Assembly: GCA_023388315.1 (NCBI GenBank)
Contig: JAEWGM010000030.1
Span: 7,031 to 71,030 of the forward strand
Origin: Bacteroidota bacterium
GTDB lineage: Bacteria > Bacteroidota > Bacteroidia > Bacteroidales > Dysgonomonadaceae
DNA: 64,000 nt
Direction of reading: 5' to 3'
Shown here: in pieces, positions 1 to 8,434 of the stretch
Position numbering within the stretch: the first letter of the stretch is position 1
Layout of the letters: each line of letters starts with the position of its first letter
Notes under the pieces: generated by a model
What the model was told of the DNA's origin: nothing
What the model saw: only the letters and a program-made list of their open reading frames with translations
Databases searched by the model: none
Position numbers and translations under genes: made by a program

Positions 1-486
1 ACCAATGGCGCCCGTAGCGCCGTAAACAAGTGTGTTCTGACCTTTCTTTATCCTCGCCGCGCGGATGTGGTTGAGCGCGTAATGTGCCCCTTCGGTAAGT
101 GGAGCGGCAGTGTAGAAATCCATATTTTGAGGTAATGTTGTCAACGCCGAGTTTTCGTCAACAACAATATATTCGGCGTGTCCCCCGAAAGTTTTATCGT
201 TGAAACCGAATACTTTATCGCCAATTTTACAAGAGGTTACGTTTTCTCCTATTTCTTCAACCACTCCGGAAAATTCACATCCCAAAGTTCGATGTTTCGG
301 TCGGAAAAGTCCCGAAAAAAATCGAGAAATAAAATACTCTGCACTGCGAAACCCGCTATCAGTACGGTTTACCGTTGAAGCGTAAACTCTTATCAACACT
401 TCGGTATTTTTTGGAGTAGGTTTGGGAATATCCCTTAATTCTATAATCTCGGGAGGCCCGTATTTGGTGTGAATGGCAGCTTTCAT
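1..486 (-). CDS. Zinc-type alcohol dehydrogenase / quinone oxidoreductase family protein, 3' part cut by window edge
   Basis: The first 162 residues are visible, starting MKAAIHTKYGPPEIIELRDIPKP, the usual beginning of medium-chain NAD(P)-dependent dehydrogenases. A GroES-like fold region follows, with GCEFSGVVEEIGENV and a GDKVFGF turn. The nucleotide-binding region begins with VYGATGAIG exactly at the window edge, so the Rossmann domain and C-terminus lie outside. I see none of the clustered cysteines of the structural-zinc loop, which favours the zinc-independent quinone oxidoreductase branch. The ATG at 486-484 is chosen because it gives the family's normal N-terminus. The substrate cannot be inferred. 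Confidence 0.85.
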   Translation of the reverse strand, partial: MKAAIHTKYGPPEIIELRDIPKPTPKNTEVLIRVYASTVNRTDSGFRSAEYFISRFFSGLFRPKHRTLGCEFSGVVEEIGENVTSCKIGDKVFGFNDKTFGGHAEYIVVDENSALTTLPQNMDFYTAAPLTEGAHYALNHIRAARIKKGQNTLVYGATGAIG

Positions 487-619
487 TTCGTTTTGCAAAA
501 ATAACTACAAAATGTTACGAAATTATGAAGTTCATCATAAAGAAACTGATTTTCATAATTTGTCCTGTAAAGAGTACTTTATTGAAATGTTAAACTTTTT
601 GCCGAAAAAAGAATATCGT

Positions 620-627
620 CTATCTTT
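620..627 (+). promoter_or_regulatory. Near-consensus Bacteroidota -7 box
   Basis: TATCTTTA, one base off the TAnnTTTG consensus, lies 32 bases before the ATG of the secreted unknown protein. The rest of the 173-base gap between the divergent genes shows nothing else I can name. Confidence 0.35.
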
Positions 628-659
628 ATGCATTGTAAAATCCGTTAAAATACCGTACT

Positions 660-1310
660 ATGAAGTTTAAATCGGTTTTTCTTTTTTTATTGATAAACAT
701 ATCCTTACACGCACAGGAGGCAATTAGAATTTCACATTATGTGTTCCCTGATTTCCAGCCGGGCGTTGTTTTGCTGAAAAACGGTGTTCGAAATAATGCG
801 AAACTCAACTATAACGCTGCTTCGGAAGAAGTGGTTTTCGAAGACAAAGGTAAAATGTTAGCTATTGGTGATGCTATCTTGCCTCAAATAGATACGGTGT
901 TCATAGGCAACGATAAATTTATCCGATTGAACAATAAATTCGTTAAAATAATGATGATTGAGCCTGAGATAGAGTTGTTTGTTCAACACAGATGCCGGCT
1001 GATTCCACCCGGAAAACCGGCGGCTTATGGCGGTACTTCTCAAACATCGTCCACCACATCTTATAGCTCCATTATGTCGGACGGAAAAGTGTACAGTTTG
1101 ACATTTCCTGATGATTATAAAGTTATACCTTACAATGTTTTCTGGATAAACAGAAACGGAAAGTTGCAAAGCTTTTCCAACATCGGGCAGTTGAAAAAAA
1201 TTTATCGCGATAAAAAGAAACTTATCGATGATTATTTGAAAAAGAACGATGTAAAGGTAACCGACGAAAAGAGCATCAAAGATGCTGTAGAGTTTATGGA
1301 AAATAATTGA
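660..1310 (+). CDS. Secreted protein of unknown function
   Basis: A 216-residue protein with a clear signal peptide (residues 1-19, hydrophobic FLFLLINISLHAQ). The mature part is probably beta-rich: an early segment has the phrase PGVVLLKNGVRNNAKLNYN, and a Ser/Thr-rich stretch near residues 123-140 (TSQTSSTTSYSSIM) looks like a linker. The C-terminal third is lysine-rich and probably helical. I do not recognise a named domain. The gene stands alone ahead of the GH29 fucosidase with a 23-base gap, so the two may be co-transcribed. No function is proposed. Confidence 0.7.
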   Translation: MKFKSVFLFLLINISLHAQEAIRISHYVFPDFQPGVVLLKNGVRNNAKLNYNAASEEVVFEDKGKMLAIGDAILPQIDTVFIGNDKFIRLNNKFVKIMMIEPEIELFVQHRCRLIPPGKPAAYGGTSQTSSTTSYSSIMSDGKVYSLTFPDDYKVIPYNVFWINRNGKLQSFSNIGQLKKIYRDKKKLIDDYLKKNDVKVTDEKSIKDAVEFMENN

Positions 1311-1333
1311 ACAAATAATATAAACAATTTACA

Positions 1334-2635
1334 ATGAGACGATTAATTATACTTTCTTTACTCGCTTTTTTTGCTGCAAGCAGCATATCGCCACAAGAAA
1401 AATATGTGCCTACGGAAGAAAACCTGAAAAACCGTGAAGAGTTTCAAGATATGAAATTCGGCGTTTTCATTCATTGGGGAATTTATAGCATGATGGCTGA
1501 TGGCGAGTGGATTATGAACAATAAAAACATCCATTGGCAGGAATATGCCAAGCTGGCCGATGGTTTTTATCCTTCGAAGTTCAACGCCCAAACTTGGGTG
1601 GCCGATGTAAAAGCTGCAGGAGCGAAATACATTTGCATCACCTCGCGCCACCACGATGGTTTTTCTATGTTTCACACTAAGCAATCCGATTACAATATTG
1701 TGGACGGAACGCCGTTTAAACGCGATATTATCAAAGAATTGGCCGATGAGTGCCACAAGCAAGGCATTAAATTGCATTTTTATTATTCACAACTCGACTG
1801 GCGTCGTCCCGATTATTTCCCAATCGGACGCACAGGCCGCGGTGTAGGCCGCACAGAGCAAGGAAATTGGGATACGTATCACCAATTTATGATAAACCAA
1901 CTCACGGAACTGCTGACCAATTACGGCGAAATTGGCGCCATTTGGTTTGATGGACAGTGGGACCAACCGGCCGATTTCGATTGGCGGCTGCGCGAAGTGT
2001 ACGATCATATCCACAGTATCCAGCCCGGTTGCATGATCATCAGCAACCACCACCTAGCGCCACAAGAAGGTGAAGATGGGCAAACGTTTGAAAAAGATTT
2101 GCCGGGGCAAAACACGTCAGGTTATTCCGCGAATGCCGAAATAGGACAACTTCCGCTGGAAACGTGCGAAACCATGAATAATTCCTGGGGTTACAACATT
2201 ACAGACCTCAATTACAAGTCGGAGAAGGAGTTAATTCAGTATTTGATAAAAGCAGCGGGCAACAATGCCAATTTGTTGATGAACGTGGGCCCGCGCCCCG
2301 ATGGCACGTTTCCCGACATTGCCCGCCAACGATACCATGCGATGGGCGAATGGCTAAAAGTTTACGGCGAAACTATTTACGGCACGCGTGGCGGCTTGGT
2401 TTCTCCGCGAGATTGGGGTGTTACCACGCAAAAAGGAAACACGCTTTACGTGCATATCCTCAATCTAAAAGACAATGCGTTGTACCTGCCCTTGAATGGC
2501 AGAAAAGCCAAATCGGCCCGTGTGTTTGTGGATAAAAAACCGCTTAAATTCGCTCAGGACGCGGATGGCATCTTGCTCAAACTCGATCGTGTGCCCGATG
2601 AACCGGATTATGTGGTGGAGGTGCAATTGAGATAA
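1334..2635 (+). CDS. Alpha-L-fucosidase, glycoside hydrolase family 29
   Basis: An exported retaining alpha-L-fucosidase that would release fucose from glycans in the periplasm or outer membrane. A signal peptide occupies residues 1-20. GH29 hallmarks are present: FIHWGIYSM near residues 45-53, SRHHDGF near 104-110 and IWFDGQWD, whose Asp (about 206) is the expected nucleophile. ANLLMNVGPRPDG near residues 312-324 is the conserved end of the barrel. At 433 residues it has the barrel plus a short C-terminal beta domain, typical of Bacteroidota enzymes. No SusC/SusD pair is adjacent, so it is not part of a recognisable polysaccharide utilisation locus here. Confidence 0.93.
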   Translation: MRRLIILSLLAFFAASSISPQEKYVPTEENLKNREEFQDMKFGVFIHWGIYSMMADGEWIMNNKNIHWQEYAKLADGFYPSKFNAQTWVADVKAAGAKYICITSRHHDGFSMFHTKQSDYNIVDGTPFKRDIIKELADECHKQGIKLHFYYSQLDWRRPDYFPIGRTGRGVGRTEQGNWDTYHQFMINQLTELLTNYGEIGAIWFDGQWDQPADFDWRLREVYDHIHSIQPGCMIISNHHLAPQEGEDGQTFEKDLPGQNTSGYSANAEIGQLPLETCETMNNSWGYNITDLNYKSEKELIQYLIKAAGNNANLLMNVGPRPDGTFPDIARQRYHAMGEWLKVYGETIYGTRGGLVSPRDWGVTTQKGNTLYVHILNLKDNALYLPLNGRKAKSARVFVDKKPLKFAQDADGILLKLDRVPDEPDYVVEVQLR

Positions 2636-2817
2636 AAGTTCGCTTCGCGCAGGTAACGTGTCGTTTTTCTTCTTGTTTTAAACAAACGAAGATAATTTGT
2701 TAATAAACAGAATTCATTTACATAAAAGTAGTTAAGTTCCTGTTTTTAACGAACCATTCTTATTCTTTCCTTGTTACGAATTTACAGCTAATGTTTAATT
2801 TTTTGAATGTCACACTT

Positions 2818-3324
2818 ATGATATCCAATCCAATGCGCGTGTCCGGCTTGGCGATAATTGTGTTTTTTGCCTTTTCGCTTTCGGCCTTTTCTCAACAAAA
2901 TAACGCCATAAAAGTAAAAAACTTTGAACAATTGAAACCACTTTTGCATCAGCAGAACGACACAGTGTATGTGGTGAATTTCTGGGCAACTTGGTGCGCG
3001 CCTTGCATAAAAGAAGTTCCTTATTTTGAGCAAATTGCGAAGAAATACAAGAACGAAAAAGTGAAAGTACTCATGGTGAGTATGGATTTCCCAAAACAAC
3101 TGGAAAGCCGGCTAATTCCGTTTATCGAAAAGCAGCAAATGAAAAATGAAGTTATTCTGCTCGATGACCCTCGTCAGAACGACTGGATTCCGCAAGTGGA
3201 CGAAGAATGGACCGGCGCGCTTCCCGCGACGTTGATTTATAAACAATCCGACCGGAAATTTTATCAAAAAGAATTTACATTGGAAGAGCTGGACCAAGCA
3301 ATTCAACCGTTTTTGAATAAATAA
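2818..3324 (+). CDS. Exported thioredoxin-like (TlpA-type) protein
   Basis: A thioredoxin-fold protein with WATWCAPC at its active site and a hydrophobic export segment (LAIIVFFAFSLSAFSQ) near the N-terminus. It probably reduces or shuffles disulfides in the periplasm. The following cis-Pro region reads TGALPATLIY. An upstream in-frame ATG at 2791 and a downstream one at 2833 are alternatives; 2818 or 2833 gives the better signal peptide. It lies 36 bases before a second thioredoxin-fold gene on the same strand, so the two are likely one transcript with related roles. The redox partner is unknown. Confidence 0.85.
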   Translation: MISNPMRVSGLAIIVFFAFSLSAFSQQNNAIKVKNFEQLKPLLHQQNDTVYVVNFWATWCAPCIKEVPYFEQIAKKYKNEKVKVLMVSMDFPKQLESRLIPFIEKQQMKNEVILLDDPRQNDWIPQVDEEWTGALPATLIYKQSDRKFYQKEFTLEELDQAIQPFLNK

Positions 3325-3360
3325 ATCGTTATAATTATCAACATTTTAAAACTTACAACA

Positions 3361-3960
3361 ATGAAAAAACAATTCTTAACCCTAGCGTTTATGGCGCTTT
3401 CGCTGGCATTGTTTGCAGCGCAGCCGTTGAAGATTGGCGAAAAAGCACCTGCTTTCTCGTTAAAAGGCGTGGATGGAAAAACTGTTTCGTTATCGGATTA
3501 CAGCAATGAAAAGGGCGTAATTTTGATTTTCACGTGCAATACGTGTCCTTATGTGGTTGCTTATCAGGATAGAATCATCGCGTTGCATAATAAATTCGCG
3601 CCGCAAGGCTATCCCGTGGTAACCATCAATCCAAATGACCCGCAAGAATCACCGGGCGATTCTTTTGAAGCAATGAAGGTGAGAGCCGAAGAAAAATCGT
3701 TTCCCTTTCCTTATTTGTTTGATGAACAACAAACTGTGTTCCCGGCTTACGGCGCTACGCGAACGCCCGAAGTATTTTTGCTCGAAAACAAAGGCGGTGA
3801 ATTTGTGGTGGCGTACACCGGCACCATCGATGATAACTCAAATGATGAAAGCGCCGTTGAAACAAAATATGTGGACGATGCCGTAACCGCTGTGCTCGCC
3901 GGCAACACGCCTAATCCTGCTACCACAAAAGCCATTGGCTGTGGAATTAAGGTGAAATAA
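3361..3960 (+). CDS. Exported thioredoxin-family / AhpC-TSA-like protein
   Basis: 199 residues with a signal peptide (FLTLAFMALSLALFAAQ). The peroxiredoxin-like opening IGEKAPAFSLKGVDGKTVSLSDY leads into a CNTC motif at residues 59-62, in the context TCNTCPYVVAYQDRI. This is the thioredoxin-fold subfamily with C-N-T-C-P found in many Bacteroidota and cyanobacteria. Two active-site cysteines argue for thiol-disulfide exchange rather than one-Cys peroxidase chemistry. It follows the TlpA-like gene closely. The final residues include a third Cys (AIGCGIKVK), whose role is unknown. Confidence 0.85.
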   Translation: MKKQFLTLAFMALSLALFAAQPLKIGEKAPAFSLKGVDGKTVSLSDYSNEKGVILIFTCNTCPYVVAYQDRIIALHNKFAPQGYPVVTINPNDPQESPGDSFEAMKVRAEEKSFPFPYLFDEQQTVFPAYGATRTPEVFLLENKGGEFVVAYTGTIDDNSNDESAVETKYVDDAVTAVLAGNTPNPATTKAIGCGIKVK

Positions 3961-4022
3961 GATGTTAGACTATTAGATTATAGACGTTCGACTGTTAGAT
4001 AATAGATTTTTAGACGAATAGA

Positions 4023-4053
4023 AAAATGCCCTTTATGGGGCATTTTTTATTTT
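4023..4053. terminator. Bidirectional intrinsic terminator
   Basis: AAAATGCCC and GGGCATTTT flank a short loop, with A-rich and T-rich flanks. It sits between the converging thioredoxin-like and GtrA genes and can serve both strands. The 60 bases before it (3961-4020) are a degenerate run of TTAGAC/TAGAT words, low-complexity sequence that recurs elsewhere in the window (around 54180 and 43560-43600). Confidence 0.7.
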
Positions 4054-4533
4054 AAACGTGAATTTCTTTTGAGAAAAATAACTGAATATGGTGCAAATCA
4101 CCGTTACAATCATTTTAGACGGAGTTGGGTAGATGTGTAGCACTTCCACTAACAATTTTAACCCGAAATAGTTAAGCAGTAGATTCACGCCCACCACGGC
4201 CATATATCGCACCAATTGTTGTCGGCCACGCAAATCGGAGGCGGTGAAAGTAACGTATTTCTGCAACAGAAAACCTGTGAAGAGCGTAATTGGAAACACA
4301 ATCAACAACGCGGCGATGTGTGGGCTGATGGACATAAAACCCAGGTTGACAATTTGTTTGCGAAGGATAAAGTTGTAGGTGAGGAAATAAAGCACCCAAT
4401 CGAACACCAAGTTGGCAGCGCCACTCACGCCATATCTGAAAAACTGAAGGCTCACGAAATGTTTGAAAGGCGGATAAAAAAAATCGATTATATTGCTGAT
4501 AAACTTGCCTGTAAGTACTAAAAATCGTCGCAT
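4033..4533 (-). CDS. GtrA-like membrane protein
   Basis: 166 residues with four predicted membrane segments and the GtrA/DPMS opening FFRYGVSGAANLVFDWVLYFL. GtrA-family proteins are thought to move polyprenyl-phosphate-linked sugars across the inner membrane for cell-surface glycan modification. The C-terminus FSYFSQKKFTFK matches the family's conserved FxxxrkwvF ending. No glycosyltransferase is adjacent, so its substrate is unknown. It is next to the BPL_N lipoprotein on the same strand, 42 bases away. Confidence 0.85.
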   Translation of the reverse strand: MRRFLVLTGKFISNIIDFFYPPFKHFVSLQFFRYGVSGAANLVFDWVLYFLTYNFILRKQIVNLGFMSISPHIAALLIVFPITLFTGFLLQKYVTFTASDLRGRQQLVRYMAVVGVNLLLNYFGLKLLVEVLHIYPTPSKMIVTVICTIFSYFSQKKFTFKIKNAP

Positions 4534-4575
4534 TGCTGTTTAACTGTCACTGAATTAATTTAGAATTGCTATGAT

Positions 4576-5715
4576 TCAAGGAAGTAGCGTTTCTAATTTA
4601 TTTACTTCTTGTTTTAATTGCTGTTTTGTTTTTTCGTCTTTTTCCGATGCGTAGGCTGCCCGCATATCGGGCAGATAATGCAGGTACTGCGTATCGGCAA
4701 TGTATTTTGCCGCGCGAATTCTTACCGAGGCGTCACCATCGAAAAGCAGCCCTTGAATCCATCGTTTGGCGTCCCATGAATGCTTTGCCTGCAACCAATC
4801 CAAGGCGGCTATTTTTTCCTCGGCAGTGCCATACATAAACGTTTCGCGGTACGATGCCTCTTGTTTTAAATCATCAATGGCCATTAAAATTTCCTTGTTG
4901 AAAATGTTGGGATTCACCACTTCCGGTTTATATTCTTTTATCGGTAAATTCAGTGTCCAGCGAACCATGCGCGGAATCATCCACATCATTCCCGGTGTTG
5001 CTTCGGGGTGGGCAATGGAACTGAAAACACGCCCTTTTCCGTAGGAATTAGCGGTGAAAAACGGTTTATTGTTGGTCATATTTGCCGGCGCGTTGCCTTC
5101 TTCGTGGACGTCGCTCTCCATGATTGCCAACGTGGTGTAATTGATTGTATCCGTTTCGTTTTTGACAAATACAGGCCCTTCGTAAAACATCACAAACGAG
5201 GTGTCGCGTTCCGCGATTTCAGGAAACCATTGTTTGCCCTCTTCGGTGAGCGTAAATTTGGCGATGCCGTGTCCACGATTATCGTGTTCAATGTCTATGG
5301 CTTGCGCGCCATTGAGTTGCAGACAGGCGTAATGGGGTGTGCTGGAGAAAAGATACGCTCCCGCGCAAATACCGACGGCTCCTCCTCCGCGCGCCACAAA
5401 ATCTTTGAGGCGTTGTTGGTTCTCGCTTCCCAAATTCATGAATTGGCGGCTGCCACTTCCACCGGGAATAATGAGCACGTCAATGGAATCGAGCACGTTG
5501 TTGGCAATATCGGCGGTGGTAATGGTGCGAACGTCCATATCCGCGTCTAATTTTACAGCCGCCACCGCTTCCCAAATGCAGGTTTGCGCGCCGCCGTATC
5601 CATCGAAAACGGCTACTTGCACTTTATTAATTTTATTTCCATTTTCAGTTTGGGTTTGCGTACATTGCGCAAAAACGAATAAGGCTAAAACGCTGAATAA
5701 CAGATGTGGTTTCAT
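4576..5715 (-). CDS. Lipoprotein with BPL_N / class I glutamine amidotransferase-like domain and C-terminal HEAT-like region
   Basis: 379 residues. The N-terminus has a lipobox (LFVFAQC). Residues about 30-260 match the BPL_N (biotin-protein-ligase N-terminal-like) fold: VAVFDGYGG, then LIIPGGSGSR and GGGAVGICAGAYLFSS, whose Cys is at the nucleophile-elbow position. The last ~100 residues have alternating helices with VRIRAAKYIADTQ, resembling HEAT repeats. The family is common in Bacteroidota but its biochemical role is not established. The strand and close spacing suggest co-transcription with menA upstream (10 bases). Confidence 0.75.
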   Translation of the reverse strand: MKPHLLFSVLALFVFAQCTQTQTENGNKINKVQVAVFDGYGGAQTCIWEAVAAVKLDADMDVRTITTADIANNVLDSIDVLIIPGGSGSRQFMNLGSENQQRLKDFVARGGGAVGICAGAYLFSSTPHYACLQLNGAQAIDIEHDNRGHGIAKFTLTEEGKQWFPEIAERDTSFVMFYEGPVFVKNETDTINYTTLAIMESDVHEEGNAPANMTNNKPFFTANSYGKGRVFSSIAHPEATPGMMWMIPRMVRWTLNLPIKEYKPEVVNPNIFNKEILMAIDDLKQEASYRETFMYGTAEEKIAALDWLQAKHSWDAKRWIQGLLFDGDASVRIRAAKYIADTQYLHYLPDMRAAYASEKDEKTKQQLKQEVNKLETLLP

Positions 5716-5725
5716 TTAGTTTGTT

Positions 5726-6637
5726 TTAAATATTGATACAGATTACAAAGGCAATCGCAAGAAACAATCCGGCAATGGAAGTGAGTTTCAAATAAGGATC
5801 GAGTTCCTTGTCTTTTTTCTTAAGAATTTGGGTTAAAATTTGGAGTTGAAAGAGGAAAATTATCGCGTACAAAAACCGATACAACGGCGCTGGTGCGTAC
5901 ATAAAGCTATACAAGAGAAAACAGGCAAACATACCGAAGGTAAGCAGCGTGTGATAAATTTTGGCGTTTTTCAAGCCTAGTTTCGATGCTACGGTAATTT
6001 TCCCGGAAGCACGGTCGTTCTCTAAATCGCGCATATTGTTCACATTGAGAATCATCGTGCTGATAAATCCCAACCCCACGGAAGGTAGTACCGATTGAAA
6101 GTCAAACGATTGGGTGTGCAGAAAATAGGTTCCGACTACCGCTACAGGCCCGAAGAAAAAGAAAGCGAAAAAATCGCCCCAACCGACATATCCGTACGCG
6201 TATTTTCCTAAGGTATAGAATATTGCCGACAGAATGCACACCAATCCCACACCTAACAAAATAAATACCGACGCGTTTTGCACAGCCGTAACAACTAACA
6301 CCAATCCAATGACCGCGACAATAAACGCCGTTATCAATACCGCCCTTTTCATTTGCGAGGGTGATATTTTTCCGCTTTGCACGGCACGTGTGGGCCCCAT
6401 TCGCGCGCCGGTAATGTCGGTTCCTTTCAGGTAATCGCCTAAATCGTTGGCTAAATTGGCCAAAATTTGAATGGAAACAGCCAACGTCAGCGCCAACAAA
6501 AAGGTGGTGGTGGAAAAGCGGCCTCCGTGCCATGCCAAGCCTGTGCCTAAAATTACACCGGAAATGGCCAGTGGCAATGTGCGAAGGCGAAAAGCGGAGA
6601 GCCAGTTTTTAATGTTATTTGTAAAAGATGTCTTCAC
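5726..6637 (-). CDS. menA: 1,4-dihydroxy-2-naphthoate polyprenyltransferase (MenA)
   Basis: An integral membrane UbiA-family prenyltransferase. The first Asp-rich motif reads NDLGDYLKGTD and the second lies in NNMRDLENDRASGK, both needed to bind the Mg-prenyl diphosphate. LRTLPLAISGVILGTGLA at the start is typical of MenA. The product is demethylmenaquinone, consistent with an anaerobic Bacteroidales respiratory chain using menaquinone. No ATG lies near the expected N-terminus: a GTG at 6637, eight bases after the proS stop, or a TTG at 6661 overlapping proS are the candidates, and I prefer GTG. It probably shares a transcript with proS. Confidence 0.9.
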   Translation of the reverse strand: MKTSFTNNIKNWLSAFRLRTLPLAISGVILGTGLAWHGGRFSTTTFLLALTLAVSIQILANLANDLGDYLKGTDITGARMGPTRAVQSGKISPSQMKRAVLITAFIVAVIGLVLVVTAVQNASVFILLGVGLVCILSAIFYTLGKYAYGYVGWGDFFAFFFFGPVAVVGTYFLHTQSFDFQSVLPSVGLGFISTMILNVNNMRDLENDRASGKITVASKLGLKNAKIYHTLLTFGMFACFLLYSFMYAPAPLYRFLYAIIFLFQLQILTQILKKKDKELDPYLKLTSIAGLFLAIAFVICINI

Positions 6638-6644
6638 GCTGGTT

Positions 6645-8126
6645 CTAGTACGCTCTTGCAAAAATCACTCGTTGCGCTGAAGGTTTTCCGGTAACCATAC
6701 ACTCGCCGGGCGTTTTATCGCCATCCATTGGGATGCAGCGGATGGTGGCTTTTGTTTCGTTTTTGATGAGCTCTTCGGTTTCGGGCGTGCCGTCCCAATG
6801 ACAAAGCAGGAAGCCGCCTTTTTCGATTTCCTCTTTGAATTCTTCATAAGAGTTCACTTCACGTGTGACCGATGCGCGGTAATCCAAGGCTTTTTTGTAG
6901 ATGTTGTCTTGAATTTCATCGAGCAGGTTTTTGATATGCTCTTCAATGCCATCGCACGAAAGGGTTTCTTTGGTCAGCGTGTCGCGCCGAGCCACTTCAA
7001 CGGTGTTGTTTTCCAAATCTCTTCCGCCCATGGCCAAGCGTACGGGAACGCCTTTAAGTTCGTATTCCGAGAACTTCCAGCCGGGTTTTTTGTTGTCGGA
7101 ATTGTCGTATTTCACGCTCACACCCAGTGCTTTGAGGCGTGAAACAATGCCGGCTACTTTTTCGTCAATCTGCTTTAACTGTTCTGCGTTTCTGTATATA
7201 GGAACGATAACCACTTGATACGGAGCTAATTTTGGAGGAAGCACCAGTCCGTTATCATCGCTGTGCGTCATAATAAGCGCGCCCATCAAACGGGTGGAAA
7301 CGCCCCACGATGTGGCCCATACATAATCGAGTTTTCCGGTTTTATCGGTGAATTGCACATCAAACGCCTTGGCGAAATTTTGTCCAAGGAAGTGAGAAGT
7401 CCCTGATTGTAATGCTTTTCCATCTTGCATCAATGCCTCAATGGTGTAAGTGTCGAGGGCTCCGGCAAACCGCTCCGATGCCGATTTCACGCCTTTTACC
7501 ACCGGCATTGCCATATATTTTTCGGCAAACTCGGCATACACGTTAATCATTTGAATGGTTTCATCAATGGCCTCTTGCTTGGTGGCATGCGCCGTGTGCC
7601 CTTCTTGCCAAAGGAACTCGGCTGTTCTTAAAAATAAGCGCGTGCGCATTTCCCAACGCACCACGTTGGCCCACTGGTTGATGAGCAATGGCAAATCGCG
7701 ATAAGACTGAATCCAGTTTTTGTAGGTACTCCAGATGATGGTTTCGGAAGTGGGGCGAACGATGAGTTCTTCTTCCAGTTTTGCTTCCGGGTCAACCACC
7801 ACGCCACTGCCATCGGGCGCGTTTTTCAACCGATAATGCGTTACCACGGCGCACTCTTTGGCAAAACCTTCCACGTGGTCGGCTTCGCGGCTGAGAAACG
7901 ATTTTGGGATAAACAACGGAAAATAGGCGTTCACGTGTCCCGTTTCTTTGAACATATCGTCGAGTTGACGCTGCATTTTTTCCCAAATGGCGTAGCCATA
8001 AGGTTTTATTACCATACAACCACGCACGGCCGAGTTTTCTGCCAATTCGGCTTTAATAACCAAATCCAAGTACCACTGCGAGTAGTCTTTGCCGCGCGGA
8101 GTGAGTTCTTTCAATTCTTTTGCCAT
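6645..8126 (-). CDS. proS: Prolyl-tRNA synthetase, archaeal/eukaryotic-like type
   Basis: 493 residues, the compact ProS form lacking the inserted editing domain of the E. coli enzyme. Class II motif 2 appears around RPTSETIIW and the [29 protein letters not shown] stretch. Motif 3 is in the region of [22 protein letters not shown]. The anticodon-binding domain follows from about residue 290, and the protein ends in the C-terminal zinc-domain-like extension (FARAY end) seen in this type. The enzyme charges tRNA-Pro in the cytoplasm. Confidence 0.96.
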   Translation of the reverse strand: MAKELKELTPRGKDYSQWYLDLVIKAELAENSAVRGCMVIKPYGYAIWEKMQRQLDDMFKETGHVNAYFPLFIPKSFLSREADHVEGFAKECAVVTHYRLKNAPDGSGVVVDPEAKLEEELIVRPTSETIIWSTYKNWIQSYRDLPLLINQWANVVRWEMRTRLFLRTAEFLWQEGHTAHATKQEAIDETIQMINVYAEFAEKYMAMPVVKGVKSASERFAGALDTYTIEALMQDGKALQSGTSHFLGQNFAKAFDVQFTDKTGKLDYVWATSWGVSTRLMGALIMTHSDDNGLVLPPKLAPYQVVIVPIYRNAEQLKQIDEKVAGIVSRLKALGVSVKYDNSDNKKPGWKFSEYELKGVPVRLAMGGRDLENNTVEVARRDTLTKETLSCDGIEEHIKNLLDEIQDNIYKKALDYRASVTREVNSYEEFKEEIEKGGFLLCHWDGTPETEELIKNETKATIRCIPMDGDKTPGECMVTGKPSAQRVIFARAY

Positions 8127-8261
8127 TTTTTATATAGAAATTCTAAAAATATTGATGACTATTTTGTTTTTTTGAGACGTTCGTTTCACATCATTTCTTC
8201 TTGAATCCGAGACACAAGTTTGCGTTTTTTGAGACACAAACATTGCGTTTTTTATTATTTT

Positions 8262-8282
8262 GAGACGCAAGCATTGCGTCTC
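8262..8282. repeat. Intergenic GAGACGCAA palindrome
   Basis: A perfect 9-bp inverted repeat (GAGACGCAA / TTGCGTCTC) with a 3-base loop in the long proS leader. Two decayed copies of the same unit precede it near 8170-8185 and 8229-8250. The same AGACGC...GCGTCT core followed by CTACGG recurs at about 35925-35949 and 39659-39680, so it is a dispersed palindromic family of this genome. The remainder of 8127-8434 is low-complexity AAATCTAAAATCCCAAAT sequence. Confidence 0.7.
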
Positions 8283-8319
8283 TACGGGAAATGATGAAAC
8301 AGTTGTTAATTTAAGTGTG

Positions 8320-8327
8320 CAAAGATA
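8320..8327 (-). promoter_or_regulatory. -7 box upstream of proS
   Basis: TATCTTTG on the minus strand, an exact TAnnTTTG match. It predicts a proS leader of roughly 190 bases that would contain the GAGACGCAA palindrome. Confidence 0.5.
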
Positions 8328-8434
8328 AGAAATATTTGGGATTTACGATTTAAGATGTCTCATTTGAAATGAAACGTGCCAGACGAATTTCCCAAATCTA
8401 AAATCTAAAATCCCAAATCCCAAATTTCCACATC

